From: Romanomermis culicivorax
Taxonomy: Eukaryota > Nematoda > Enoplea > Mermithida > Mermithidae
DNA: 64,000 nt
Direction of reading: 5' to 3'
NCBI GenBank assembly: GCA_963922205.1
Contig: CAWUHX010000249.1
Coordinates: 487,322 to 551,321, forward strand
Under the pieces are notes generated by a model. The model was not told where the DNA came from, made no database searches, and saw only the letters and a program-made list of their open reading frames with translations. A program made the position numbers and the translations under genes. This document shows, in pieces, positions 31,278 through 42,870 of the stretch. The number at the start of each line of letters is the position of its first letter. The stretch's first letter is position 1.

Positions 31278-32389
31278 GGCGCGGCCGTTAGCATATCTAC
31301 TTCGACTTAGTAATTAATGCTCAACAGTTTCTATCGATCAAGTTAGCTTGTTTCGTTTTCTAATCGTTAACAGTCAACTCTGTCGCGGAAAATAGAGATT
31401 TTTCATCAATTCTCTCAATTCTTTCTCTCAATGCTTGGAATTTTTTAAACGTTTGCAACCTAAACTTTTGAGTTTATTGAAGATGGAAATTGAAGACATC
31501 ATTCTAGGCTGCGATTTTAGAACTTTTCTTCACGAATATATGTTGTAGAATTTTAATTTCCGGCGTTTTAGAATATAAAAACCCGAAAATTTTTCGGCGC
31601 TCCGCGCCGAATAAGGAACTAAATAACATAAGATGATTCTAATCGGAACCACAGAAATGTTAATAGCAGATAAATTCATGAGAACTCTATCGTTAACATG
31701 CTTTATCGGCTTTTGTAGAACACCAATATATTCTTCATGAGCTCATTTTGACTAACATAACCAGAATTTTCTCTTCCTCATTTTTGCAGGCTTCTGACTC
31801 CAAATTCAACAAAATTTTTGGATATGCCCACTGTTTTTCCCCCCTAATCGTGCTTTTTCGGAAAAAAAATTCGGAAAAAGGAAAAAAATTTTGGGCTCTT
31901 TGCCCATTTGGAGAAGAAAATTTCGGGGATCGGATACAAAAAAGATGCATTTTGGTGAATTTTATAAGGTCATAATCTCAAATTTTCCGGCACTTCGCGC
32001 CGATTATAACTTTAATAGTCATTATTATGCATTACTTAGCTCAGGCGCGGCTTTTAGCATGTCTACCTTCATTTATCATATAATCTATAATAGTTTTCAT
32101 CATCTTGAACGTATTACCTCATGCTTTCATTGATAATCTTCAATATTTTATCATGATATTTAATGAAGATTCGCATTTTTCCCTTCTGAGAAAGATCAAT
32201 ACGTCAAGTCTCTAAGCTTTTTGATACGATTATTTCTTTTCTAAGGTAAAATCAATTTAAACGCTTCATGGAAATATGTCAAGGAAAATTATACTCTGCT
32301 TACTCATATATTTTCGACCAAGTATGAGTTTACAAATGAATTATACTGGTTTTAAAATTTTTCAAGTAAAATTCTACAAATTACGACTT
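31278..32389. repeat. Repeat family M pieces, no gene
   Basis: 31278-31400 continues the M copy broken at 29965. 31555-31615 has 'ttttccggcgttttagaatataaaaa..aaaatttttcggcgctccgcgccg'. 31850-32060 is a second M copy with 'aagatgcattttggtgaattttataaggtcataatctcaaattttcc', then a 'cacttcgcgccg' core. No conserved coding sequence. Confidence 0.6.
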
Positions 32390-32685
32390 TTGAACACAAA
32401 ATTCAAATCTAATTCTTGAAATTAATGTTCGGAAAATTGATTTTCCAGCGTCGCAGAACAGAATCCCACAAAATTTTTCTGGCGCTTCGCGCCGAAGATT
32501 AACATCCCTTTTGGGTCCTCACTTGTCATCATAGAGGACTTAACCATCGATTTCTCATGTAATTCAAAGTCATTATGCTTTTGGATAGATTGCTTGAAAG
32601 TTTGCTCCAATGCATGTAGATTAAACTTTGAACTCGAAAATTTCAATTTTTTCCTCAATTTTAATGAATTAACGGGTCTAAAAAC
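32390..32685. repeat. Dispersed repeat family G, copy 2
   Basis: Close relative of 1-290: 'ctaattcttga.at.aatgtt.ggaaaattgattttccagc.tcgc', 'cttcgcgccgaagattaacat', 'cacttgtcatcat.gaggactt.accatcg'. It ends at the TSD of the hAT-like element at 32686. Confidence 0.8.
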
Positions 32686-34408
32686 CAGGGTTGGCAAAAA
32701 CCAAACTTTTGAAATTTCGACTTTTTGGTTTTTTAGTGGTTTTTTTGGTTTTTCTATGGTTTTTTAGTCTGGAAGCTCCCTGTATCATTTAAGACTAGTT
32801 AGGGAGCCGTAAAATGGCAGCTAGAAGTATTAATCTTATCAGGAGTGTCATTATTTTATGCTATAGGAAATCCCTATTTAGCAATAGAAATACAGTAATA
32901 GTGGGCACATAAAAAAGGAACTATGAGTGAAGAATACAAGAAAAGTAAAAATGGAACAGAGCATGCGATATGTGAGGGGCAAATTCAAGGAAAAGAAGAA
33001 AAATTACAAATAAAGAGAAATATACAATACACAATGTACCTAATCAAAACTCAAAAGAAATCAACTACAGAATTGTATCAATGCATCACATATATATATA
33101 CACAGAGAAGTTGAAATGACACAATTTAGAGGTATACCCATACTCATACATGTATTTGGGGGGGGGGAAGTGCTATGGGAACCCCCCCCCCAGAAATCGT
33201 CCACCATATGGCTAGCCATTGGGCGACCCCCCCCCCAGGATTTTCCAATCCAATGGCTAGCGATATGGTAGCCCTAAGGACCCCCATAGTTTAAGCCGGA
33301 AAAATACTGAAAAATGTCAATTTTTGAACAAAAAATGGTCAAAAACGTCAATTTTCTCGGCGCTTCGCGCCATGAGTACATATTTTATCATTTTTTTTAA
33401 ATAACTAATTTTTAAACCGTTTTTAGGACATTTTTCATGGAAAAAATCGAATTTTTTTTCCTTCAGGGACCCCTCCCCCCAAAATTGAGAATTACTGACC
33501 CCCGGCCCCCAAAAAGTGCTCCAACCCCCCCCCCAGACCTCGGAGCTCCGTTACATGTATGGGTATACCGTTTTCGATAAGAGGGTTTTAAATTGATAGA
33601 TTATTACATATGTTTTTAATATTACAAACTGCAGTTGAAGGTCACACATAGACGTTTCAGATGTTTCCAAATTTTTGCTTTTCAAACCTGTCTGCGAGCT
33701 ATAACTACAGCAAATGGGTCTTATTATATATATACAATTCTCGCTTGCATGATAGATACATATTTTTGTACGATTTTTTCTACTTAGTAGCGACGTCAAG
33801 TCCCATAAAAATGAACCACTCAAAAGCTCCTCTCTTTGTTAACCTACAGTATGCTTAACTGATCTGTATAAAATTTTATTACTGTTTTCTCATTTATATT
33901 TTGAAATTTCGAGCTAAGAAAATTAAAAAGCTTACCGTAACAATAAATTCAGTATATTAAACTCAATCATAATTTATAACATTTTGAAGATGATATGGAT
34001 CCGTGGATGTCACCCCGTATGGTCGGAGTACACTCCACGAAAGATTTAGTGTCTACTTTTTTGTGAGCAAATTATAGCAAAGTTGACTCATATACTAAAT
34101 GTGTGGTTGCAAGATGGATACAAAGGATATCGATTGATTTATATTACATCCTTTGAGTACGAAATGTATCATAAAAATACAACTTTTTTCTACTTTGTAA
34201 TGAAGTCAATTCAACTAAATTAATTGTTTTTTTGATTTAGATAGACACCAATACATGCCTAGAAGATCGACTAATGTGAAAAAACAGTTTCCCAATGATT
34301 TTGGAAAAAAACCAAAAAAATCAAAAAACCAGAGATTTTCCAATTTTTTGGTTTTTTTTTAAAACCAAAAAAGCCAAAAACCAAAAGACCAAAGCCTTGC
34401 CAACCCTG
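32686..34408. mobile_element. 1.7-kb hAT-like element with A copy inside
   Basis: Ends CAGGGTTGGCAAAAACC and, inverted, CAGGGTTGGCAAGGC. Exact 8-bp duplication CTAAAAAC (32678-32685, 34409-34416). Subterminal 'ggttttt' units on the left mirror 'aaaaacc' units on the right. No transposase frame; the longest frames are under 95 residues. It hosts family A copy d (33139-33561). Closely similar ends occur in the element at 29966. Confidence 0.92.
33139..33561. mobile_element. Family A MITE, copy d
   Basis: Left end CATACTCATACATGTATTTGGGG (terminal CATAC duplicated), right end CTCCGTTACATGTATG; flanks GGTATACC at 33131-33138 and 33562-33569 match exactly. Orientation as copies a and b. Central 'ggcgcttcgcgcc', and 'atggctagccattgggcgacc' in the left arm. 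Confidence 0.92.
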
Positions 34409-34416
34409 CTAAAAAC

Positions 34417-35184
34417 AACAGAAGGCTTGAAAAGGCTCAAAAACACCTAAATAAAGCGTCTGTGAGCATTTTTAAGCGAAAAAAACGACTTCAGGAAAAT
34501 GGGGAAAAAAATTTTGACCCCTTTCCCAGTGTTTTTTTTTTGTGCCAAGACATGGTTTTTGGCACAAAAAAATTTGGAATAGCACAAAAAATTTTGGGCG
34601 TTTGTGCCAATTGGCACAAATTTTTTGACTAGTCGAATGCCAAATTTCTTTGATTTTTAGTCATTTAGGGGCTGAAAACGCAAAATTTTTTCGGCGCTTC
34701 GCGCCGAATCAATTACTTAAGTGTAATATTAGTCAAGTGTCAGGAACCTGAAAGAATTGTATTCGAATAGTAGATTTGTATGATCGCAACAAACTTTGAG
34801 ATTGTCAATGATTGAAAAATGAATTAGTTAACTTCTACTCGAAATTTTTATTTTTGGTGTTTGATTCGAACAGAAAAATTTACCTTGTTGGCACAATTTT
34901 TCAGCCAAAAATTTACGCGACGTGACTTCCGTTCTAGGTTTTTTTGGAAAAATAATTATGGACATCCGTAATTTATTTACATCGGTGTTAAGAAGAAATC
35001 CGTAGCCGAAAATTAAAGAAAAATATAAAATGCCTGAAAAATTGTAATTTGAATTCTCGCAGCATCTGATTTCTTTCCGAATCGTATAAACTGCTTTCTT
35101 CATTAGTTTTTTCTATCGCCCTGACGCGCTTAAGATAAAATAGAGTTGGCACGATTTTTTATGCAAATTAGTGCGGCAAAAGCA
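34417..35184. repeat. Repeat E copy and unassigned sequence
   Basis: 34500-34630 is repeat E, including the perfect 20-bp palindrome at 34601-34620 (TTTGTGCCAATTGGCACAAA). A 'ttttttcggcgcttcgcgccgaa' core follows at about 34687-34707. The remaining 400 bp show nothing recognisable. Confidence 0.6.
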
Positions 35185-35192
35185 ACCTTTAG

Positions 35193-35402
35193 CATACCTG
35201 TACCTGGGGGGGTTGGGGGGGACCCCCCCCCCAACTCGGCCAACCCTGTACCCAAAATCATTTCCCCCCCCCCCTCCCCAGTTTGGAAAAAATTGAAAAA
35301 ATTTTCAAAAAAGTGTATGTTTTTTGGCCTTTTTTAGGAAAAATTTCGACTTTTTCCTACCTCCCCCCCCCTCCCCAACTGGTCGGAGGTCTTACAGGTA
35401 TG
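35193..35402. mobile_element. Family B MITE, cleanest copy
   Basis: 210 bp. Starts CATACCTGTACCTGGGG and ends CTTACAGGTATG, with exact 8-bp duplication ACCTTTAG (35185-35192, 35403-35410). Orientation is opposite to 15572-15791. The right half has 'cccccaactggtcggaggtc', the left half 'cccaactcggccaaccctgtaccc'. No coding capacity. Confidence 0.95.
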
Positions 35403-35442
35403 ACCTTTAGTTATATTTTTATCAAACTTTTGGCATAAAACC

Positions 35443-35567
35443 TCCCAGTTTGGAAAAAATTGAAAAAATTTTCAAAAAAGTGTATGTTTTTTGGCCTTTT
35501 TTTGGGAAAAATTTCGACTTTTTACCCCCCCCCCCCAACTGGTCGGAGGTCAGGTCTTACAGGTATG
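35443..35567. mobile_element. Family B MITE, left end deleted
   Basis: Right end CTTACAGGTATG intact; the left begins within the element at 'tcccagtttggaaaaaattg'. Its body is nearly identical to 35285-35402, only 40 bp upstream, so it may be a local duplicate. Flanks CATAAAACC (35434-35442) and CATAAACC (35568-35575) are close but offset by one A. Confidence 0.75.
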
Positions 35568-35599
35568 CATAAACCCTTTTTAAAAGTTTCTAGGCTGGA

Positions 35600-36005
35600 A
35601 AAAATTTTTTGTGCCATTGGCACAATTTTTTTTGGCCCTTTGTGCCAATTGGCACAAATGTCCGTGCACAAAAAAACGCTGCCCTTTCCCCATTTGGGGA
35701 AAAGGCCCGGGGGAAAAAACAGTGGGTATGCGGCGCTATGCCCGGCCTAATATGCATTAAAAAGTATCCGTAGCCACATTATAAACGTTTTCAAAAATGT
35801 GGAAATATTTTGGAAAATGAGGAAAAAAATTTTGGGTCTGGTTCTCATGTGGTAAAAATCTTCGAGGAAAAAAACGATGAAAAAAACTGTGCTCAAACGC
35901 AACGCGTCGTTCAATCTTCCTACAGTATATAGGATGTTGAGCCAGAGCTATACATGAAAAGACCAACCTGCAAACACGTTCAACTCATCAGGGCGCGGGT
36001 TCTAG
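35600..36005. repeat. Repeat E and M fragments
   Basis: 35600-35680 is family E, including the second exact 20-bp palindrome at 35639-35658. About 35790-35880 has 'gaggaaaaaaattttgggtctggttctcat', as in family M. No gene seen. Confidence 0.6.
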
Positions 36006-37377
36006 GACAATTCGCCCCCAGCAATTCGTCCCCCACAATTCGCCCTCACTATAGTTCGCCCCCGGACAATTCGCCCCCAACACAATTTGCCCCTGAGTAA
36101 TTCGCCCCTGGTACTATACTTACCTAGGTTTTAGATTTAAAAGCAACTCCATGATATGTTATGTAATTTATCTCCAGACATTTCCCCTATTAGGTAACCA
36201 TATTTTATGTCAAACATAAAGGAGATGAAAAGATGATTTTTCACTTCGCCCTGTCACCTCTGTTTTCCCTTCACTCTTTTTTTACATTGTGTTCTTTTCT
36301 TTTCTGGTTGCATACATATTTTCTTTTTCCAACTTCATTTCTTGCAACTTTTTATCGGGATCTATGGAGAGCAATTAAGATTATGATAAAGTATCACAAT
36401 TATTCTATGTGTGACTCTATTGTGTTCTTCACTATCTTTTTTGTGACAACTTTGCGGTGTACCAAAAACAAAAAAGAATAAAAATAAAAAAACAGAAGAA
36501 ATATATAAAGGAAAAAATAAGAAAAGGAGAATGAGTAAAAAGTAATCAAAAAATATAGGAGAAGGAACTATACAAGAAGGATGAATGACAAAAAAGAGGA
36601 ATACAAGAAAGAAAATTAAACGAAAAAAGGAACAAAAAACATAAAAAAAACAAATCCAGATCGAAGAACATAAATGACTCGCGATTCTGCTTATGATATC
36701 CGTGTTGCACGTTAAAATTCTGCCTAAATTTTCTCGGGTATTCACGTAATCAGACTAAAATTTGGCATGGTTTCTGGGGATTAGGACACCATCATTACAA
36801 ACTTGAAAAAATATGAATTTGTAAATTGCCAGTGTTGAGATTTTTCACACATTTTTGGTCGAAATTGATCATTTTCAGCCAGTTAAACTTTAGCTGCAAG
36901 CCTTCGTTTTAAGCTTGAAGCCACACATTTTGTTCCAAGTGGAAAAAACAATTGGTTACTTCATTTCCAGGGAACTACTGCTCATATGCCTGTAGTGCTA
37001 ACTGTACGAGTAAAAAAGGCTTATATGTAGTGACTTAGCACTAACCGCACCAGTAAAAAAATCTTATTCAACGAAAAAAAATTATTTGTGGACCTTAGTT
37101 TGGAACATTGCTGTACGGATCATTTTCTTCTTGTGCATAATACTCGCACTCTGCATGCAGAATTCAAAAATAAACATGCTATTTCGGCTGGGAAAAATCT
37201 CTAAGTTTTGTGCATGGATGTGTAGAAATGCTATTACATAACTGCTAACAACCTGGTGGAGTTATTTTTAAATCTGAATTTTTTAAATTAAAAAAACAGT
37301 GAATTGGAGGCCAGTTACTGGGGGCGAATTGCTCAGGGGCGATTTGTGGGGGACGAATTGCTGGGAGCGAATTTTCC
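36006..37377. mobile_element. 1.4-kb long-TIR element of GGGCGAATTG units
   Basis: The left arm (36006-36120) and right arm (37315-37377) are inverted: GGACAATTCGCCCCCAGC at one end and, inverted, GGAAAATTCGCTCCCAGC at the other. Each arm consists of tandem 'caattcgcccc(c)' units (six or more on the left, four on the right). The interior is AT-rich, with two 'actaaccg.accagtaaaaaa' units at about 36990-37070, and no recognised protein. No matching target duplication was found, so the superfamily is open. Confidence 0.75.
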
Positions 37378-37383
37378 GTATCC

Positions 37384-37484
37384 CAATCAGAAGAGGGCTA
37401 ACACTTCGTCCCTAATGCTTAGTGATAACTAACTGGATCTTACGACTAAGCATTAGGGACGAAGTCTTAGCCTTCTTCTGGTTG
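37384..37484. repeat. Long hairpin, 40-bp arms
   Basis: Left arm about 37384-37423 ('agaagagggctaacacttcg' onward) and right arm 37445-37484 are inverted with few mismatches around a 21-bp loop. A third arm-like copy lies at about 37707-37742 ('caaaagagggctgacacttc'). It looks like a foldback transposable element. The adjacent 'ggccgaaattac' is shared by both surrounding arms. Confidence 0.75.
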
Positions 37485-37902
37485 GCCGAAATTACCGCCC
37501 CCCAGACGGTTTTTCGCCTAATATGTATTTTTCATTAATTTTTCCTTCAAAATTTTCCTTAGGCTTAGGGTACAGCAGCTGCGCCAGAAGGGTGCAGTGC
37601 TGTTGAGGCTCTTCCAAATGAAGTTGTTATTTAAAACCATTCAAAACGCACATAAGCATTTTCGACATCTCAAAAATTTTGACCAATCAACAAGGGAGTA
37701 GTAATTTCGGCCAATCAAAAGAGGGCTGACACTTCGTCCCTAACATGAGTCTATCTCCTCAGCGCTGGGGAAATTCATTACATTCTCGATATTTGCTACT
37801 GAAAAGCACTCTTTTCCTACAAAATTTCATTAAAAATTTTCATGATACAATTGTAAATCTGCTGGAGAGCTATCAGAAACTATAATTTTATCTATAATTA
37901 AC
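37485..37902. other. Spacer before gypsy relic
   Basis: Contains the third foldback arm (37707-37742) but no gene or LTR. The 5' LTR and gag of the gypsy element expected here are not visible. Confidence 0.4.
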
Positions 37903-40900
37903 GTGCTGATTCAGAGAAAAATCCCTAAGTGCCTCACAGGAACCCATAGCAGCATATCCTTTGCTGGCAGTGTAAGTACCATGGCTAAGGGCCACATACC
38001 CTTACAGGTAGTCAACCGGAATACACATTCTGTGGTTCTCTACCCGCACATGACCATCCCTGATGTGCAGATGCACACTGATCTCTCACAGAGATCAGAA
38101 GTCAAATCGGACTTAGTCCTTGACTGAACATGGGTTGAATCAAATGCTGTGATATCCTCAGTTATATCCTCACAGGACCAGACAGCATTCATGGACCTAC
38201 TGGTCGCATACACTGACCTCTATGCCATAGGTGAGGAGGAGACAGGTTCTACTGATCTCATGCAACATGAGATCACCACAGGTGATGCCCGCCCAGTCCG
38301 TCAGTTTTGTTATTGGACCTCACCTAAGGAGAAGGACCTCATCATGCAGGAAGTTAAGGCACTATGGGAGAAAGGTATTATCCGGCCGAGTAGGTCACCA
38401 TGGGCCAGGAATACTGTCCTGATGGGAAAAAAGAATGGGTCACACCAGATGTGTGTTGACTTTCACGGCCTTAACGAGGTCACGAAAAAAGGATGTCTAC
38501 CCTCTCCCACCGATAGATGACATCCTCCACACATTCAAGGGTATGAAGTACTTCACTACCCTTGATAAGGTTAACGCCTACTGGTCAATACCAATCGCCG
38601 AAGCGGATAAAGAGAAGATGGCATTCAATATGCCCATTGGACTTTACGAGTTCAACTATCTGCCTTTTAGTCCATGCAACGGCCCTGGGATGTTCCAACA
38701 TCTCATAGACCTGCTCCTTATGGGAATACAATGGCATACCGCATTGACCTATCTCGACGACATCTTGGTGTTGGACAATTCCCACACCCAGATGCTTGAG
38801 TGCCTGACAGATGTGTTCCCTCGTCTTCATCAGGGTGGAATGAAGCTCAGACTGAGCAAGTGAAAATTCTCACACTCTGAGGTGGAATATCTAGGCTACA
38901 GCATCTCACAGAGCAGCCTGGAGCCGGATAAAGTCAAACTGGCTGCCATCCAGAATCTACCCATTCCACAGAACGCCAAAGACATCAAGTCCTCTCTTGG
39001 CCTCATGTCTTACTACAGGCATTTCATACCTGATTGTGCCTGGCTCAGGGAGCCCCTAATCAAGCTCTTATGGAAGGAAGTTACTTTCCTGTGGTCAAAA
39101 CCTCACCAGAAGGGGTTCAACAAACTCCAAGGATTGCTGACAAGCCCTCCTATTCTGCACCACCCAGACTTTAGTAAATCCTTCATCCTCCAAATGGATG
39201 CAAGTATTTCAGGAATAGGGGCAGTTTTAAGCCAGTTATATGATAATGGACATGATCATCCTGTCGCATAGGCCAGTCAAGGGTTAACAGCAGCTGAGAA
39301 AAACTACTCTATTACAGAGTTGGAAACCCTCGCTGTTGTCCATTTTGTCAAGCACTTTGGGCCTTACCTCTTTCAACATGAGGTGGTTGTACAGACTGAC
39401 CATACAGCAGTCAAGGCAGTGTTGGAGAAACCCAATCCCTCTGCTCGGATCGCTTGATGGGGACTCGTGCTGGCTGAATTCAAACTGACAATTTGGCTGC
39501 GGAAAGGTCGGTCTAATTGTGATGCTGACGCATTATCGCCCTTACCAGATCCTACTTCTCTCACGAGTCAAATTATTGAGGATACTCCCCTCTACAGGCC
39601 TGAGGGACACATGATGATGATCACCAATGGTGTGCAGCACCTGGCAAGATCAAAGGAGATCACTGATGGTGTGCAGCACCTGGCGAGATCACATACTTAT
39701 GCTGAAATATCGACTGGTGTGCAGCACTACAACTTTCTCGCAGCTCAATTTGAGGATCCGGATCTAGCCTCCATTCTTAGATCACTAAAACCCTAGGGTG
39801 ATCAGAATGATGTTGATGGCTACCACCTGTTGGATAATGTCCTTCCGAAGTGGACAGGCGAGTCCAACAAGATTGTCATACCCAGATCCATGGTCCCTCT
39901 ATTATCGAGGCTCATCATAATGACATCTTGGCTGGACACTTTGGTGCTAAACATACCGCACGGCTAATAGCTTGCAGGTACCACTGGCCATCCTTCAGTT
40001 TGGACGTAAAGTCCTTTTGTCAATGGTGTGATCTTTGCCAACTGAATAAATCATCTCAACAAAAGAGACGAGCAGCCCTGCAACCTATCACCATTACCGG
40101 ACAGTTTCACCCAGTAGGAGTCCATTGTATGGGACCCATAACCAGTAGTGAGGCTGGCAATGGTTTCATTATAGTCTTCATACACTACTTTACGAAATGG
40201 GTTGAAGCTTTCGCTACTCTGGATATCACTGCGCAAACCATAGCCCGACTTTTTGTCAAGCAAATTGTCTGCCAGCAAGGGGTGCCGCAGATTCTTCAGT
40301 CTGACTATGGTACTGATTTCACATCAAAACTGATGGCTGAAATCACTGCCATCTGTTCAACTAAGAAAATCCACACTACCGCTTATCACCCAATGACAAA
40401 TGGTGAAGTGGAAAGAGCTAATCAAATGCTAGCTACATGGCTACGTATGTATGTCCATCAAGGTCATACCCATTGGGATACCTGTCGTATTCTGTGTTTG
40501 CAGTCAACATTAGCATGAATGATTCCACAGGGTATTCAATTCTTGAACTCATGTATGGTCTCACGCCCATGCTACCTGTTGATGCCGCACTCTCATTCAA
40601 CCCTCCAGCTCATATCATTGACCTATCTACATACGATATGGAGGTTAAAGCCAATTTCATGAATGCTTTGACATTGATCCACAGTCAGATTGAGAAATCG
40701 CAGGTGGCTTATGCTCAGTCTTACGACCGCATGGCACGAAATGTCTCTACTAAGTGGGGGACCAAGTGCTCAACGTGTGCACTTCCAGCAGACATTGTCT
40801 CATGCCTAGACTGCTACCCATTCATGATGGGCCCTATTTTGTCTCGGATGTGACATATTTTAATTTCATCATTCGCCTTCAGACAGGTCAAGAAGATACT

Positions 40901-41553
40901 GTGCATGTCAATCAGCTTCGACGCTACGTGTCACCTGATTTGCCGAGGTAAGGAGAAGAGTTACCTTCCACTTCACAGGTCGTCGAGTGGGCACATTTGT
41001 TGTTTCCCTCAACAAGCCGGGACTTTACACTCAATCTAATTGACCCATATCTTGATGCGGAGGTCTCCCACCCATAATCAAGATGCTCTTCTCTTCTTTA
41101 TCCCCATTTACAGACGAGGATGTCCTTTTTTGAAACACCGATGTGCCCCTCACGGAATACCCAATTTTGATCCATGCTTTATCGTTAGTGGAAAGAAGAG
41201 AATGAGCAGTGACCAAAGCATCTAAACAAGGGAATAGCCTCATACCACAGGCGCATCTATGCGATAGCCTGCTTCTTTCCCCTAAAATTTTTTTTCCTCT
41301 CCTTCTAGACCTCACAGGCCATTTGACATTAGCAACTTCATGCATCACTGATTGCACCGATCAATTGACATCAGCAACTCCACGCATTACTGACTTCCAG
41401 TCTCCACATAACCCAATAAGCCAGAACACCCCGAAGATCCAATGGACCCTTGACCACCAGCAGTCGCACCCTTGGACAATCAACCACCATGGACATGCCA
41501 TATAACCCTCTACCACATGAAGAGAGAGGACGCCCTTTTTCATAGGACTGCTG
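37903..41553 (+). pseudogene. Ty3/gypsy pol polyprotein relic
   Basis: Decayed retrotransposon polyprotein, domains in order. 37903-38127 is the protease-RT linker (PLQVVNRNTHSVVLYPHM). About 38300-38860 is reverse transcriptase with the catalytic YLDDILV at 38750-38770. About 38880-39560 has GYSISQSSLEPDKV, SLGLMSYYRHFIPDC and RNase H (FILQMDASISGIGAVLS). About 39900-40060 is the integrase HHCC zinc finger (H, H, then CQWCDLCQ). About 40120-40430 is the integrase core, with the second Asp in LQSDYGTDF and Glu in NGEVERANQ. About 40750-40950 is a chromodomain-side tail. In-frame stops (about 38127, 38863, 39271, 39456, 39796) and frame changes break it. Gag and the 5' LTR are missing. Confidence 0.92.
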
Positions 41554-42870
41554 TGTCACGTGCCCACCAATTTTCCCAAATGTCATGTGATTTCCATTAT
41601 GCTGATATTTGATGTTTTTTGCCACTTTTTAGTTCACAGTTACTTACTTTTATTTCATTTCATTCATCATGTTTTACATGCATTTTTGTGTGTCGTTTTT
41701 GTCATATTTTGTTGATTTCCTTTCGCACCTAGGCTGCAGTGTGACCCTTTAATTAAAACTTCCACCAAACGAGCTCTACAAGCTCATAGCCATAATTAGT
41801 GCATCACCTGCGCCTCTTCAGTAAAACTAGTGACATTTTTGCGATGCAAAACAGCTAGTCAAGAAGTTTTCATTGAAGACGTTCATATGTTTAGCATGGG
41901 CATGAAACTCATTCCCGGTGCTAAAGGTATTCAAACTAGAAAATGTCTATGTGACCATAGGCATCTTCTGCACTGTTTTCCTCTGCAGAAGTTAGCTTGG
42001 ACATCGTAAGCTCCATCCAGGCCATACTGCATGCCCCCGAGGTCCTTAAAAAGACCTGTTTGTTAATATTTGGCTCATTCTCTGGGTTCAGTGCTCACGT
42101 CTGGTTTTGTCTTTAGCTCCTGTCCACGGCCTTACTTTATTTTTAATAAATTTGTATATTTGATTCTTCCTTGTGTTCATCACCCCAATTTGCAAAAAAG
42201 CCACCTATCGCCTACTTTTGTGCCAGGTCCCTGTCCATACCCACACGTCAAATAAGAAGAGAGTCACCCCGACCTCCTACGTGCATTTGTTGAGGACCTG
42301 AGTGGACCAACCCTCTCATTTGTCGACCGAAATCCAAAATCAGTGACCCATCCCCTTTGTCCAATTGTATTTTGAGAAGCAGGACTAGGTGAGTCTACTC
42401 AGGGAATTATTGTTGTTGAGGGTGTATTTTGGGGAACCCTTTCTTAAGTCAGTTTTCCCTTGAGTTTCCCCTCAATCAAAAGGTCTCTTATTCCCCTCAG
42501 GTTAGGGCTAAAAAGGGGATCTTTTGGTTAACAATCGGGTCCCCAACTCAGGTCATTTCTCGAATGACCTTGTCCATCTTTCATACTGAATGGGACCAGG
42601 GATTGCCACCCCCAACCTAGCGGCATTGTCCATTACTCTACAGCATCACCCCAGGATAGCACCAGAGTACCCTATAGGCCTTCCTATAGCCAGTACTAGC
42701 GGGGTTAGGTTCCCGAAGTAAAAGCAGTAAGCCACCCAATGGGGTCACAGCATGTCACTCACAGTGACATGGCCATATTTTTCTATCAATATGGCATGGG
42801 TTTTCCATCAATGTGACAGATCACGTTCTTGTCTAATGTGACATGGCTCCACTTTTCACTTAATGTGACA
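41554..42870 (+). mobile_element. 3' LTR of the gypsy family K element
   Basis: Starts TGTCACGTGCCC and ends AATGTGACA, 1317 bp. It lies downstream of pol, is homologous to the minus-strand solo LTRs at 14530-16908 and 18649-20042, and shares the TGTC/GACA boundaries fixed by the CTTC duplication at copy 1. A purine tract 'gaagagagagga' at about 41519-41531 is a possible polypurine tract, about 20 bp upstream. The 3' part has repeated 'atgtgaca' units. Confidence 0.85.

Noticed and set aside
36362..36745. 127-codon minus frame rich in Phe/Leu/Ile as a membrane protein
   Set aside because: It is the complement of A-rich sequence inside the long-TIR element; hydrophobicity is a by-product of T-rich codons.
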